A stretch of DNA of 50,640 nt from assembly GCF_000613285.1 (NCBI RefSeq), contig NZ_BAIN01000015.1, positions 1 through 50,640 of the forward strand. The letters are read 5' to 3'. The first letter of the stretch is position 1. The number at the start of each line of letters is the position of its first letter. This DNA is from Acetobacter papayae JCM 25143 (GTDB lineage Bacteria > Pseudomonadota > Alphaproteobacteria > Acetobacterales > Acetobacteraceae). The position numbers and the translations under genes are program-made. The notes beneath the pieces are model-generated. The model did no database searches and was not told the origin of the DNA. It worked only from the letters and a program-made list of their open reading frames with translations. Positions 30,387 through 40,077 of this stretch are shown here, in pieces.

Positions 30387-31313
30387 ATGAAAAACAAGTT
30401 ACTGGCGAGACTGGCGCGATTGGGCGGCCTATCGTCAGCGTTGCTGCTTGCGGGGTGTGAACTGGACGTTCTCGACCCGAAAGGCCCGGTGGGTGAGGGC
30501 GTCAAGTCCCTGATCACCACCTCCGTGATCGCGATGCTGATTGTTGTGGTGCCGACGATTATTCTGTCTCTCGTGTTTGCCTGGCACTATCGCCAGTCCA
30601 ACACCAGCGCGGAATACCTGCCGAAATGGAGCCACTCCAACAAGATTGAAGTGATCATCTGGGGCGTTCCGTCCCTGATTATTCTGTTTCTGGCAGTGAT
30701 CACCTATCAGACCTGTCACTCCCTTGACCCCTACAAGCCGCTTGAGGCTGAAGCCAACACCAAGCCTCTGCACGTGCAGGTGGTGGCGCTGGACTGGAAG
30801 TGGCTGTTTATCTATCCGGAGCAAGGGATTGCCACGGTCAACCAGCTGGCCATGCCGGTCAACACCCCGGTTGATTTTGACATCACCTCTGACTCCGTCA
30901 TGAACTCGTTCTTCATCCCACGCCTTGGTTCCATGATTTACGCAATGGCGGGCATGCAGACCCAGCTTCACCTGATGGCCAGCGAGCCGGGTGACTTTGC
31001 TGGTGAATCCGCCAACTACAGCGGTCGCGGCTTCTCTGATATGCGGTTCCATGCTCTGGCGATGGGCAATGATGAATTCAACGCCTGGGTCGAGAAGGTC
31101 CGTTCTTCCTCTGAAGAGCTGGATGGACAGACCTACCCGAAACTGGCCGCGCCTAGCGAGGCGAACCCTGTCGAATATTTCGCGCACGTTGAACCCGGCA
31201 TGTTCAACACGATCGTAGCCAAATACAACAACGGCATGATCATGGACAAAAGCACCGGCAAGATGATCCAGGTGCAGCAGTCCGCGATGTCCGACATGAA
31301 TATGAAGGAATAG
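30387..31313 (+). CDS. cyoA: Ubiquinol oxidase subunit II
   Basis: Subunit II of the heme-copper quinol oxidase (cyaB in the Acetobacter aceti nomenclature), 308 residues. It has a lipoprotein signal ending LLLAGC, then two membrane helices ([38 protein letters not shown]) and a periplasmic cupredoxin-like domain with [20 protein letters not shown]. The CuA cysteines and histidines of cytochrome c oxidases are absent: where they would lie the sequence reads [19 protein letters not shown]. This identifies a quinol rather than cytochrome c oxidase. The frame is intact. It leads the operon cyoABCD, with cyoB five bases after its stop. A heme O synthase gene (cyoE) does not follow the operon. Confidence 0.95.
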   Translation: MKNKLLARLARLGGLSSALLLAGCELDVLDPKGPVGEGVKSLITTSVIAMLIVVVPTIILSLVFAWHYRQSNTSAEYLPKWSHSNKIEVIIWGVPSLIILFLAVITYQTCHSLDPYKPLEAEANTKPLHVQVVALDWKWLFIYPEQGIATVNQLAMPVNTPVDFDITSDSVMNSFFIPRLGSMIYAMAGMQTQLHLMASEPGDFAGESANYSGRGFSDMRFHALAMGNDEFNAWVEKVRSSSEELDGQTYPKLAAPSEANPVEYFAHVEPGMFNTIVAKYNNGMIMDKSTGKMIQVQQSAMSDMNMKE

Positions 31314-31318
31314 GATCT

Positions 31319-33309
31319 ATGCTCGGGAGACTCTCGTTCTCGGCGCTTCCGCTGGATGTGCCAATTGTTGTGGGAACATTTATTGGCGTCTGCATCATCG
31401 GTATCGCGGTGCTGGGGCTGATTACCTACTACGGTAAGTGGGGCTATCTGTGGAAAGAGTGGTTTACTTCGGTTGACCACAAGCGTCTGGCTGTCATGTA
31501 CATTGTACTGGCGCTGGTTGCTCTGGCCCGCGGTTTCGCGGATGCATCATGATGCGTACCCAGCTTGCGCTGGCCTATGCCGGTAACCCCGGCTACCTGC
31601 CGCCGCATCACTATGACCAGATCTTTTCGGCCCACGGCACGATCATGATCTTCTTCCTGGCCATGGCGTTCATGACCGGTCTGTTCAACTTCATCGTGCC
31701 GCTGCAGATCGGCGCACGTGACGTGGCCTTTCCGTTCCTGAACAACCTGAGCTTCTGGATGACGGCTGCTGCGTTCATTCTGGTGAACGTTTCGCTGTTC
31801 ATCGGTGAGTTCTCGCAGTGCGGCTGGCTGGCTTATCCGCCTCTGTCCGAAACGCAGTTCAGCCCCGGTGTTGGCGTTGACTACTATATCTGGGCAATCC
31901 AGATCTCTGGTGTTGGCACGCTGCTGACCGGCGTGAACTTCTTCGTCACGATCGTGAAGATGCGCGCTCCCGGCATGAGCTGGATGAAAGTGCCCGTGTT
32001 CACCTGGACTGCTTTCTGCTCCTCCATCCTTATCATGGTGTCGTTCCCCGTGCTGACGGTTGCGGTGGCCCTGCTGGGTCTTGACCGTTACTTCGGCATG
32101 CACTTCTTCACCAATGATGGTGGCGGCAACCAGATGATGTACCTGAACCTGATCTGGGCTTGGGGCCATCCTGAAGTTTATATTCTTGTTATTCCTGCCT
32201 TTGGTGTCTTCTCTGAAGTGGTGCCTGCTTTCTCCGGCAAGCCCCTGTTCGGTTACAACACCATGGTTTACGCGACCTGCTCCATCATGGTGCTGTCCTT
32301 CCTCGTGTGGGCGCATCACTTCTTCACGATGGGCGCTGGCCCGGACGTCAATGCTTTCTTCGGCATTGCGACCATGATCATCTCGATCCCGACTGGTGTT
32401 AAGCTCTTCAACTGGCTGTTCACCATGTATAAGGGCCGTATCCGCTTCCATGCCTGCATGTATTGGGCGGTTGGCTTTATGGTCACCTTCACCATCGGTG
32501 GTATGACCGGTGTTATGATGGCCATCCCGGGTTCTGACTTTGTGCTGCATAACAGCCTGTTCCTGATTGCCCACTTCCATAACGTGATTATCGGCGGTGT
32601 GTATTTCGGTTACATCTGCGGCATGAACTTCTGGGCTCCCAAGGTTCTGGGCTTCAAGCTGAATGAAGCATGGAGCAAGCGGGCGTTCTGGTTCTGGCTG
32701 GTTGGCTTCTACTTCGCGTTCATGCCGCTGTATGTCCTCGGCTTCGAAGGCATGACCCGTCGTATGAACCACTATGACAACCCGGCCTGGTATCCCTGGA
32801 TGCTGGTTGCTGAAGTGGGCGCGGTTCTGATCCTGCTGGGCATCGTGTGCCAGCTGGTGCAGCTCTACGTCTCCATCCGCGACTGCAACCTGCCGGAAAA
32901 CCGCGACGTTTCGGGCGATCCCTGGAACGGCCGTACGCTGGAATGGTCCACCTCTTCTCCGCCGCCTGTGTATAACTTTGCCATTGTCCCCCATGTGCAT
33001 TCGATCGATGCGTTCATGCACGACAAGGAAAACGGCATTGATACGCGTCAGGCTGGTGCTCAGTACGAGGCGATCCATATGCCCAAGAACACGGTGGCCG
33101 GTATTGCCGCTGGTCTGTTCGCCCTGATCTTCGGCTTTGCCGCGGTGTGGTATATCTGGTGGCTCGCAGTGGTTGGTCTGGTTGGCGTAATTGCCACCGT
33201 GATTGCCCGCAGCGCGAACAAGGATGTGGATTTCTACATTCCCGCCGAAGAGGTTGCCCGGATCGAAAACGAGCACACCCGTAAACTGATGGCACAGGCA
33301 GCTGAATAA
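31319..33309 (+). CDS. cyoB: Ubiquinol oxidase subunit I (one frameshift)
   Basis: Catalytic subunit (cyaA in A. aceti terms), about 663 residues, carrying the low-spin heme and the heme-copper centre that reduces oxygen and pumps protons. Metal-site motifs: [12 protein letters not shown] (low-spin heme ligand), [12 protein letters not shown] (CuB histidine and the cross-linked Tyr), WAHHFFTMG (CuB pair) and [10 protein letters not shown] (both heme ligands). IFNWL-type and [10 protein letters not shown] segments also fit. The first frame stops at 31552 after ARGFADAS. Inserting one base in GATGCATC gives [15 protein letters not shown], exactly the family sequence, and the second frame then runs to the end. 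A sequencing indel is likely because the operon is otherwise intact. Its stop overlaps the cyoC start. Confidence 0.95.
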
Positions 33310-33914
33310 TGGCACACGATACAACTGTTCAGACCGCGGGCCACGACGAACACCATCACGAATCTCCGGTGGTGTTCGGGTTCTGGGTCTATCTGATGAC
33401 GGACTGCATCATTTTCGGCTCTCTGTTCGCCGTTTTTGCAGTCCTGCGGAACCAGTTCAACGGCGGTCCTACGCCGCATGAACTGTTCGAGTTCGGTGGG
33501 CTTGGGCTGGAAACAGCCCTGCTCCTCGTCTCTTCCATCACCTACGGGTTTGGCATGATTGCCGCCCACAAAAACCAGATCAGCCAGGTTATCCTGTGGC
33601 TTGGTGTCACGTTCCTGCTGGGTCTGGGCTTTGTGGGTCTGGAAGTGCGTGAATTCGCACACATGATTGCCGAAGGGGCTGGCCCGGATCGCAGTGCGTT
33701 CCTGTCTGCCTTCTTCACGCTGGTTTCCACGCACGGTCTGCATGTTTCATGCGGCCTGATCTGGATCCTGACGCTGATGGTTCAGCTGATGGGCACGACC
33801 GAGATCCCTGAACGCATGATGAACAAGCTCACCTGCCTGAGCCTGTTCTGGCACTTCCTGGATATCGTGTGGATCTGCGTTTTCTCCTACGTCTACCTGG
33901 CGGGCATGATCTGA
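33309..33914 (+). CDS. cyoC: Ubiquinol oxidase subunit III
   Basis: Polytopic subunit III of the quinol oxidase, 201 residues with five membrane helices. The His-rich N-terminus (HDEHHHESPVVFGFWVYLMTD) is usual for this family. Later landmarks are HMIAEGAGPDRSAFLSAFFTLVSTHG with the buried acidic and histidine residues, and FWHFLDIVWICVFSYVYL at the C-terminus. It supports proton uptake and stability of subunit I and holds no metal. The ATG overlaps the last base of the cyoB stop and its own stop overlaps the cyoD start by one base, so translation is coupled. Confidence 0.95.
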   Translation: MAHDTTVQTAGHDEHHHESPVVFGFWVYLMTDCIIFGSLFAVFAVLRNQFNGGPTPHELFEFGGLGLETALLLVSSITYGFGMIAAHKNQISQVILWLGVTFLLGLGFVGLEVREFAHMIAEGAGPDRSAFLSAFFTLVSTHGLHVSCGLIWILTLMVQLMGTTEIPERMMNKLTCLSLFWHFLDIVWICVFSYVYLAGMI

Positions 33915-34243
33915 TGAGCACACAAACAAACTCCTCCGGCGAAAGCCACGGCAGCGTGTCATCGTACCTGATCGGTTTCGTTCTCGCTGTTGTTCTTACG
34001 GTTCTGTCGTTCCTTGTGGTTTCGACCCACAGCCTGTCCCCCATGGGCACGCTGGCCGCTCTGTCCATGCTGGCTCTGGTTCAGGTTCTGGTGCATCTGC
34101 ACTACTTCCTGCACATGGGCGGCTCGTCCGAGCAGCGCTGGAACAACATCTGCTTCGTGTTTACCGTCGCTTTCGTGACCATCCTGATCGTGGGCACGGT
34201 GTTCATCATGACGAACACCACCATGCACATGATGTCACGCTGA
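33914..34243 (+). CDS. cyoD: Ubiquinol oxidase subunit IV
   Basis: Small subunit IV of the quinol oxidase, 109 residues with three membrane helices (SYLIGFVLAVVLTVLSFLVV; ALSMLALVQVLVHLHYFLHM; FVFTVAFVTILIVGTVFIMT). The LVQVLVHLHYFLHM stretch is a family hallmark. It helps assemble the CuB centre in subunit I. The start at ATG 33914 overlaps the cyoC stop by one base. It ends the operon, with two hairpins just downstream (34260-34279 and 34293-34326). Confidence 0.94.
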   Translation: MSTQTNSSGESHGSVSSYLIGFVLAVVLTVLSFLVVSTHSLSPMGTLAALSMLALVQVLVHLHYFLHMGGSSEQRWNNICFVFTVAFVTILIVGTVFIMTNTTMHMMSR

Positions 34244-34292
34244 TCAGGCATTAGCCTGATCACCCTTTGCGAAGGGTGATGTGAACATGGCG

Positions 34293-34326
34293 AAACCCCC
34301 GGAGTCTTAGGGCTCCGGGGGTTTTT
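34293..34326 (+). terminator. Terminator of cyoABCD
   Basis: AAACCCCCGGAG pairs with CTCCGGGGGTTT around a short loop, then a T run. A weaker hairpin, TCACCCTTTGCGAAGGGTGA (34260-34279), lies just before it. From here to 34516 I see no gene. Confidence 0.9.
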
Positions 34327-34516
34327 GCGTTTGAGGGGGCGGTGGTCAGTAAAGTTGTTAGTCTGGCGTGCTGACTGGCCAGATGGTTCTATGGGGCCCG
34401 TTCACGCGGCGGGGTATTGCTGCCACCAAACAGAGGTGGCTCCCGTTCTTGCAGCGAGCGGCTTGTGGGTGGTTTTGCCGCGTTATGGGGCGCAGGGGCT
34501 ACTGGGCGTTTGCGCA

Positions 34517-34551
34517 TAAAAAAATGGCGCCGGGAAAAACCGGCGCCATTC
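34517..34551 (-). terminator. Terminator of the ferredoxin gene
   Basis: On the minus strand, ATGGCGCCGG and CCGGCGCCAT form a 10-bp stem around TTTTTC, followed by seven T. It lies 90 bases past the ferredoxin stop codon. Confidence 0.88.
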
Positions 34552-34640
34552 TTCATGTCTGCTACTGGCTGTCGTGGCGCCTGAGCACCACTGGCAATCC
34601 GTTGCCCAAGGTCCCGATCCGGGGTCCCTGGGCCGGGGGC

Positions 34641-34973
34641 TCAGCCTTTCTGCGGTTCGGGAGAAAGAAGGTCGGCCTTGTTGGGCTTGTCCTTCCATTC
34701 TTCCGCATCGGCCGGGGGCGTGCCCTTGCGGGTGATGTTCGGCCACAGGCTGGCATATTTGGTGTTGATTTCGGCCCATGCGGCCGAGCGGTCATCACTA
34801 TCGGGGAAGATGGCTTCAGCAGGGCATTCCGGTTCGCACACACCGCAATCGATGCATTCGTCGGGGTTGATCACCAGGAAGTTTTCACCAGCGTAGAAGC
34901 AGTCAACAGGGCAGACTTCCACACAGTCCATGAATTTGCAGCGGATGCAGTTTTCAGTGACCACGTAGGTCAT
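34641..34973 (-). CDS. fdxA: 7Fe-type ferredoxin FdxA
   Basis: Cytosolic ferredoxin of 110 residues with one [3Fe-4S] and one [4Fe-4S] cluster site. The first cysteine motif is [17 protein letters not shown] near residues 9-25 and the second is [12 protein letters not shown] near 40-51. A C-terminal extension of about 50 residues ([20 protein letters not shown]) matches the alphaproteobacterial FdxA type. Two ATGs compete; I choose 34973 (MTYVVTENC) because GGAG is six bases before it but touches the earlier ATG at 34979. The partner reductase may be the Fpr encoded at 47.3-48.2 kb. The helicase gene lies upstream on the same strand, a linkage I recall from other alphaproteobacteria. Confidence 0.93.
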   Translation of the reverse strand: MTYVVTENCIRCKFMDCVEVCPVDCFYAGENFLVINPDECIDCGVCEPECPAEAIFPDSDDRSAAWAEINTKYASLWPNITRKGTPPADAEEWKDKPNKADLLSPEPQKG

Positions 34974-35137
34974 CGCCATCTCCGAATATATCTGGCGGTC
35001 GTGCCATGCACGCCGGTTGGGGTCAGATGACCGGCATAAGGGCCGCGTCACCAAGGAAGGCGCAGATATGGGGGGGTTTTTGTCTGATGGCAACCCGTGA
35101 GCGGCATGCCTGTCGCTGCCCCGAAAGCAGGGCAGGC

Positions 35138-37816
35138 TTACAGCCGCTCTCGCAGTCTTGCAAGAGCGGCAAACGGCCCGCTGGCCATCCGGGGGGAAAG
35201 AGGAGCGTTTTTCTGCGGGCGGGCGGGTTTGGCGCCGGGTTTCTTTGGGTTTGCCGCAGGGAGTATCAGCAGCGGAGCCGGGGGGCCGGGCTGCCCGTCA
35301 GGCAAGGGGGTGGGCGGGTACAGGCGTATACCCAAGGCTTTCAGAATGACGGGTAGCGCCTTTTTTGTCACGCCCAGACGTGATGCCAGATTAGCGGGAG
35401 CCGGTTTGGCACTTTTGCGGGCAAGCGACTCCATATCCGCGCGGATATCTGCCACACGGTCGAGTCGGAGCAGGGTCTGCGCGGCATAAAGCCAGCCAAG
35501 GCTGAGATACGCCGCCTGATCTGAGAGGCTGGGCGGCATGGCGCACAGCACGCAAACCGCGCCAGCAGGAGGGAGCGGCGGCAGGGTGGTTTGTTGGTGG
35601 ATGCCCAGTAGCAGGCGGCGCAGCGCCATGGGGGCGGGGCGCAGCAGGCGGGAGCAGAACAGCACATCGCGCGTATGCAGGATATGAAGCCGGGCCAGCA
35701 GCTTCTTTTCCACGCTGGAAAGGGGGGGCAGCAGCGGGCAGGGCGTAACGCCACCCTGTTCCATCAGGCTATGCACCAGTCCACGCGGCAGGGGGTGCGC
35801 CTGCACGGCGGCCTCGGCCCGGAACAGGGGGGCCAGTTCATGCCGGATCAGGGCTGTGGCAAAGCGGGCCAGCCGCGCGCGGATTTTTTCTTTCTGCCCC
35901 GCATCAAGAAACTCCGCGTCCCGCACCGCGATGTCTGGCTGCAATACGGACAGGCCGGAGCGGAGAGAGGCAACGGCCTCGCCCTGCCAGCTCAGTATGC
36001 CGGTTTCGGTATCGAGCGTCAGTTCGGTATCGTCCGCCTGCGCGAAGCGGGCGACAAGATGGGGCATTTCCGTGCGGGCCGCCCGCCGCGCCGCGCGCAG
36101 GATCAATGGCTGGTCCATGCGGGCGGCCTCGGCATCCGGGGCGAAGGCAAAGCCGCGCATATGGCCGACGGTGTGGCCTTCCACAATAATTTCGCCCGTG
36201 CGGCTCATAGCCGAAAGCAGGGGTTTGCCGTCGGATTCTTCCAGCCTGCGGGCCAGACTGGCGGCCCTGCGGTCTACAAAACGGGCAGTCAGGCGGTCAT
36301 GCAGGGCATCGGACAGGGTATCTTCAAGCTGGCGGGTGTGGCGCTGCCAGTGGGCGGCGTTTTCTACCCAGTCGCTCCGGGCGGCAACATAGGACCAGAT
36401 CCGTATGCCCATCAGCCTCTGCATGAGGGAATCAAGGTCTCCCTCGGTGCTGTCCATGCCATGCAGGCGTGCGCCCAGCCAGTCGGATGGCAGGTGGCCC
36501 CTGCGCGCCAGCAGGGTGAAAATCTGCGCACACTGGCGGATATGGCTGTCCTCTCCCAGTTTGCGGAAATCGGGGATCTGGCAGACCTCCCAGAGCAGCC
36601 GCACCAGATTGGGGGTGTTCGCCAGTGCTTTAATACTGCTGTCCTGCATGAAGGCGTGCAGGCACAGCATATCAGCGGCGGGTTCAGCCGGGCGCAGGCA
36701 GCGCATGGGCGGCTTACGGCACAGGCTGGCATGCAGTGCGGTGAGGGAGGAAAAATCAAGTGCGCTGTTGCGCCACCACAGGCTTTGCAGGGGGGCGAAA
36801 CGGTGTTCCTCCACCGCCTCCACCATGGCCTCGTTCAGCGGTGGGCAGGTGCCGGTGGTACCAAAGGTGCCATCCCGCGCACCGCGCCCGGCCCGGCCCG
36901 CGATCTGGGCTACTTCGGCAGCGCTTAGCAGGCGGTGGCGCTGTCCGTCGAACTTGGATAGCCCCGCAAAGGCCACATGGTGGATATCCATGTTCAGCCC
37001 CATGCCTATGGCATCGGTGGCGACAAGGTAATCGACCTCGCGGTTCTGGTAGAGGGCAACCTGCGCATTGCGGGTGCGGGGCGAAAGCTGGCCCATGACC
37101 ACCGCACAACCGCCCCGCTTGCGGCGGATAAGCTCGGCAATGGCATAAACCTCGGCCACGGAAAACGCGACAATGGCCGAGCGCGGGGGCAGGCGCGACA
37201 GCCGGTTATGCCCGACCCCGGACAGAGCGGACAGGCGCGGGCGCGTGTCTATTTCAATATGCGGGATCAGCGTTTTCAGCAGTGGGGCGATGGTGTCCGC
37301 CCCTAAAAACAGCGTTTCCGCAGCACCGCGTGCGTTCAGCAGGCGGTCGGTAAAGATATGGCCACGCTCGGGGTCGGCACAGAGCTGGATTTCATCCACG
37401 GCCACAAAATCCACCGGCTGGTTACCCGGCAGGGGTGTTGTGGGCATGGCTTCGACTGTGCAGGAAAACCAGCGTGCATGGGGGGGAATGATTTTTTCCT
37501 CCCCGGTAATGAGGGCAACGGCGCGCACGCCCTTGGCCTGCACCATGCGCTCGTAATTTTCCCGCGCCAGCAGCCGCAGCGGAAAGCCGATAATGCCGGA
37601 GTCGTGCGCAAGCATGCGCTCGAGTGCGAGATGGGTCTTGCCTGTATTGGTGGGGCCGAGAATGGCCCGTATACACGCGCCTTCCGGTGCGGGCCGGGCC
37701 GGGCTGGGTTCTGGCGGGGCGGCGTGCTGGCGCGCGGAAACCTTCATGCCGTTATGCTCGGTCGGCGCGGGCATAAAATCAAGCGTGCTGGCGCGGAATT
37801 TTGCCTGCCGTTGCAT
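35138..37816 (-). CDS. SUV3-like DEAD/H-box RNA helicase
   Basis: Superfamily 2 helicase of about 892 residues, resembling mitochondrial SUV3 and its alphaproteobacterial relatives. Walker A GPTNTGKT lies at 54-61, the DExx box DEIQ at 141-144, the [11 protein letters not shown] motif near 265-275 and the nucleotide-sensing QIAGRAGR at 304-311. A long C-terminal region follows and ends in a Pro/Lys-rich tail ([19 protein letters not shown]). ATG 37816 is chosen because it has GGGGG upstream and leaves 47 bases to the divergent aminopeptidase; 37774 and 37747 are alternatives. Likely role is RNA unwinding or turnover; this family has been mis-annotated as disulfide oxidoreductase. The frame is intact. 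A second, longer relative starts at 48514. Confidence 0.85.
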   Translation of the reverse strand: MQRQAKFRASTLDFMPAPTEHNGMKVSARQHAAPPEPSPARPAPEGACIRAILGPTNTGKTHLALERMLAHDSGIIGFPLRLLARENYERMVQAKGVRAVALITGEEKIIPPHARWFSCTVEAMPTTPLPGNQPVDFVAVDEIQLCADPERGHIFTDRLLNARGAAETLFLGADTIAPLLKTLIPHIEIDTRPRLSALSGVGHNRLSRLPPRSAIVAFSVAEVYAIAELIRRKRGGCAVVMGQLSPRTRNAQVALYQNREVDYLVATDAIGMGLNMDIHHVAFAGLSKFDGQRHRLLSAAEVAQIAGRAGRGARDGTFGTTGTCPPLNEAMVEAVEEHRFAPLQSLWWRNSALDFSSLTALHASLCRKPPMRCLRPAEPAADMLCLHAFMQDSSIKALANTPNLVRLLWEVCQIPDFRKLGEDSHIRQCAQIFTLLARRGHLPSDWLGARLHGMDSTEGDLDSLMQRLMGIRIWSYVAARSDWVENAAHWQRHTRQLEDTLSDALHDRLTARFVDRRAASLARRLEESDGKPLLSAMSRTGEIIVEGHTVGHMRGFAFAPDAEAARMDQPLILRAARRAARTEMPHLVARFAQADDTELTLDTETGILSWQGEAVASLRSGLSVLQPDIAVRDAEFLDAGQKEKIRARLARFATALIRHELAPLFRAEAAVQAHPLPRGLVHSLMEQGGVTPCPLLPPLSSVEKKLLARLHILHTRDVLFCSRLLRPAPMALRRLLLGIHQQTTLPPLPPAGAVCVLCAMPPSLSDQAAYLSLGWLYAAQTLLRLDRVADIRADMESLARKSAKPAPANLASRLGVTKKALPVILKALGIRLYPPTPLPDGQPGPPAPLLILPAANPKKPGAKPARPQKNAPLSPRMASGPFAALARLRERL

Positions 37817-37863
37817 ATGCCCCCGGGCTGGCGCAGTCTTGGCTGCCAATAAGGAGAGAACGC

Positions 37864-39336
37864 ATGCCCATTCGTGAGCCGGAATGCCTGAGTGTATCGA
37901 CAAGCCGCAAGACAGTCTGGACTGTCCACGCGGTGCGGGCATCCGAACGGGTGACGCTGGCGGCACGGGTGGGAGAAAAAGCCACCACGTTCGCGCAGCA
38001 ATGCGGCTTTGTGGCCCGCCCCGGCCAGCTTGTTCTGGTTCCGGGCGAGACGGATGCGCCCGTGGCCCTGCTCGGTATTGCTGAAAAAACGGCGGATGGG
38101 CAGGCTGCGCGCGACCCGTTCGGCTTCGGCCTGCTGGCGCGTGACCTGCCCGCAGGCCACTGGACGGTGAACGCACCGGACGACATCGCCCGCGATGATA
38201 TTATTCTGGGGTTCTGCCTTGGGGCGTATCGTTACAGCCTCAAGGAAGGGGCGAGCGGTGCTGAGGCGGGCAAGAACAGGCCCCGTCTGGTCGTGAGCCG
38301 TGCCGAGCGCGAGGGGCTGGCGGTGGACATGGCGCGCTCGATCTGGCTTGCGCGCGACCTTATCAACGCTCCGGCCAATCTCATGGGGCCATCCGAGCTT
38401 GCGCGGGCTGCGCGGGCTGTTCTGGCCCCGCTGGGCGCGCAGGTGGAGACCATCAAGGGAGCCGCGCTGGAAAAAGGCTACCCGCTGATTGCCCATGTGG
38501 GCATGGGCTCGGAACGGGGGCCACGTGTCGTGGTGGCGCGCTGGCAGGGCTCAAAGGCGGGCCGCAACGCGCCCCTGCTCTCTCTCGTGGGCAAGGGTGT
38601 GTGTTTTGACAGCGGTGGGTATGACCTCAAACCGTCCTCGGCCATGCTGCGGATGAAAAAGGATATGGGCGGGGCGGCCTCGGTTCTGGCGCTGGCGCGC
38701 CTTGTCATGGCGCGGGACCTGCCCATTCGGCTGGAGGTGCGGCTGGGCTGTGTGGAAAACAGCGTATCAGGCCGGGCTATGCGCCCGCTGGATGTGGTGA
38801 CAAGCCGGGCGGGACTGACAGTGGAAATCGGCAATACCGATGCTGAAGGCCGTCTGGTGCTGTGCGACCTGCTGCATGAGGCGGGCGAGGCCAGCCCCGA
38901 CCTGTTGCTGGATGTGGCCACCCTGACCGGGGCCGCCCGTGTGGCGCTGGGGCCGGACCTGCCCGCCCTGTTCTGTAGTGACGATACAACGGCCGCCCTG
39001 TTCGAGCAGGCAGGCCGCCAGCAGGCCGACCCGCTATGGCGGCTGCCCCTGTGGCCGGGTTATGCGGACTGGATGCGTAGTTCGGTGGCGGACATCAGTA
39101 ATGTGTCCTCGCGCCCCATGGCTGGCGCTATTACTGCGGGATTGTTTCTTGAGCGTTTTGTAAAGCCTGACCAGCGCTGGGTGCATATCGATAGTTATGC
39201 ATGGAATGATTTTTCGCGCCCAGGTAGGCCGGAAGGCGGAGATTCGCCGGGAATCAGGGGTTTTTTCGCGGCTGTCGGGGCGGTTTTCGGGTTTGAGTCT
39301 TCAGCCTGTCATGCGAGCGCCATCAAGAAGTCATAA
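37864..39336 (+). CDS. M17-family leucyl aminopeptidase
   Basis: Cytosolic dinuclear-metal aminopeptidase of 490 residues that releases N-terminal residues from peptides. Start ATG 37864 has AAGGAGAG eight bases upstream. An N-terminal domain (1-160) precedes the catalytic domain. LVGKGVCFDSGGYDLKPS carries the metal-binding Lys and Asp, MKKDMGGAASVLA the third Asp, and NTDAEGRLVLCDLL is the M17 signature with the Asp/Glu metal ligands and catalytic Arg. Its C-terminal IDSYAWNDFSRPGRPEGGD is also typical. The frame is intact. It diverges from the helicase with only 47 bases between starts, so the promoters must overlap. Confidence 0.93.
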   Translation: MPIREPECLSVSTSRKTVWTVHAVRASERVTLAARVGEKATTFAQQCGFVARPGQLVLVPGETDAPVALLGIAEKTADGQAARDPFGFGLLARDLPAGHWTVNAPDDIARDDIILGFCLGAYRYSLKEGASGAEAGKNRPRLVVSRAEREGLAVDMARSIWLARDLINAPANLMGPSELARAARAVLAPLGAQVETIKGAALEKGYPLIAHVGMGSERGPRVVVARWQGSKAGRNAPLLSLVGKGVCFDSGGYDLKPSSAMLRMKKDMGGAASVLALARLVMARDLPIRLEVRLGCVENSVSGRAMRPLDVVTSRAGLTVEIGNTDAEGRLVLCDLLHEAGEASPDLLLDVATLTGAARVALGPDLPALFCSDDTTAALFEQAGRQQADPLWRLPLWPGYADWMRSSVADISNVSSRPMAGAITAGLFLERFVKPDQRWVHIDSYAWNDFSRPGRPEGGDSPGIRGFFAAVGAVFGFESSACHASAIKKS

Positions 39337-39366
39337 AAGAAGTGAAACTATTACGGGTTGAGACAC

Positions 39367-39396
39367 TTAACACTATCGTTCCGGTTCCTATATAAA
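39367..39396 (+). promoter_or_regulatory. Candidate promoter of the MarR-type gene
   Basis: TTAACA (39367-39372), a 16-base spacer, then TATATA (39389-39394); TATAAA two bases later would give an 18-base spacer. It lies about 85 bases before ATG 39480. The region is AT-rich compared with its surroundings. Confidence 0.5.
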
Positions 39397-39479
39397 CCGC
39401 AGAAGAATTCGCGCTGGCCCGGATGGCCGGCAACAGAGGGCCGCTATGAACAGGCGGCAAGCAAGCAAGGATATGGGTT

Positions 39480-39893
39480 ATGGCGCATAGTGCCGAAAAG
39501 TCAGAGGATCTGGTCAAGACCCTGCGTGATACCATCGTTTCTCTCGTGCGTGGCGCCGGGCCTGACCTGTCGGCCCGTCAGCTCGCCGTGTTTCTTACCT
39601 GCTATCTGGACGAAAACGGCCAGACGGTGCGTGGCCTCGCCGCGACGCTGAATGTTTCCAAGCCCGCCATCACCCGCGCGCTGGACCGTCTGGGTGAGCT
39701 GGATCTGGCCCGCCGTAAGGTGGACCCGCTGGATCGTCGTTCCGTTCTGGTGCAGCGCACACCCAAGGGTGCTGCGTATCTGAAGGAAATCCGCACGGTC
39801 ATGTCCGAAGCGGGGCCGGATGCCTCGCGCCGGAGCCGGGTGGAAGACAAAACCACCACCGTGCGCCGTCTGCGCCGTGTTGCCGCCGCCTGA
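39480..39893 (+). CDS. MarR-family transcriptional regulator
   Basis: DNA-binding protein of 137 residues with a winged helix-turn-helix. LSARQLAVFLTCYLDENGQTV is the start of the domain, GLAATLNVSKPAITRALDRL (about residues 52-71) the recognition helix region, and ARRKVDPLDRRSVLVQRTPKG the wing with the MarR-typical D-x-R-x(2)-V pattern. The C-terminus is short and basic (VRRLRRVAAA), lacking the long dimerisation helix of classical MarR, so it may be a truncated or divergent subtype. The start follows a ribosome site GGATATG-like only weakly; I keep ATG 39480. It has its own promoter and terminator and no evident target gene beside it. Frame intact. Confidence 0.82.
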   Translation: MAHSAEKSEDLVKTLRDTIVSLVRGAGPDLSARQLAVFLTCYLDENGQTVRGLAATLNVSKPAITRALDRLGELDLARRKVDPLDRRSVLVQRTPKGAAYLKEIRTVMSEAGPDASRRSRVEDKTTTVRRLRRVAAA

Positions 39894-39909
39894 GTTTGAG
39901 GCTGGCCTG

Positions 39910-39937
39910 CCGCCGGGTTTCATGCCCGGCGGTTTTT
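39910..39937 (+). terminator. Terminator after the MarR-type gene
   Basis: CCGCCGGG (39910-39917) pairs perfectly with CCCGGCGG (39925-39932) around TTTCATG, followed by five T. Confidence 0.9.
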
Positions 39938-40077
39938 CTTCCCCAAAGTGGATGGGGAAAGTCCTGCGGAACCCCGTGGGCTTACAGACGTTTTTTTCAT
40001 AAGACAGCCTCATGGCCCGTATGGCGCAGTCGCCCTCGGGGATATGAGGATCAGTGCTTTTTGAAAGGAATGTCCTT

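Noticed and set aside
30387-31313. CuA-type cytochrome c oxidase subunit II
   Set aside because: The CuA Cys/His ligands are replaced ([12 protein letters not shown] region), so this is a quinol oxidase subunit.
31444-33324. 626-codon open frame on the - strand
   Set aside because: Antisense to cyoB; His/Arg-rich shadow with no domain, while cyoB carries every oxidase metal ligand.
35138-37816. Annotation of the helicase as a disulfide oxidoreductase
   Set aside because: That label is sometimes attached to this family, but the protein has Walker A, DExx and GRAGR helicase motifs and no thioredoxin-like site.
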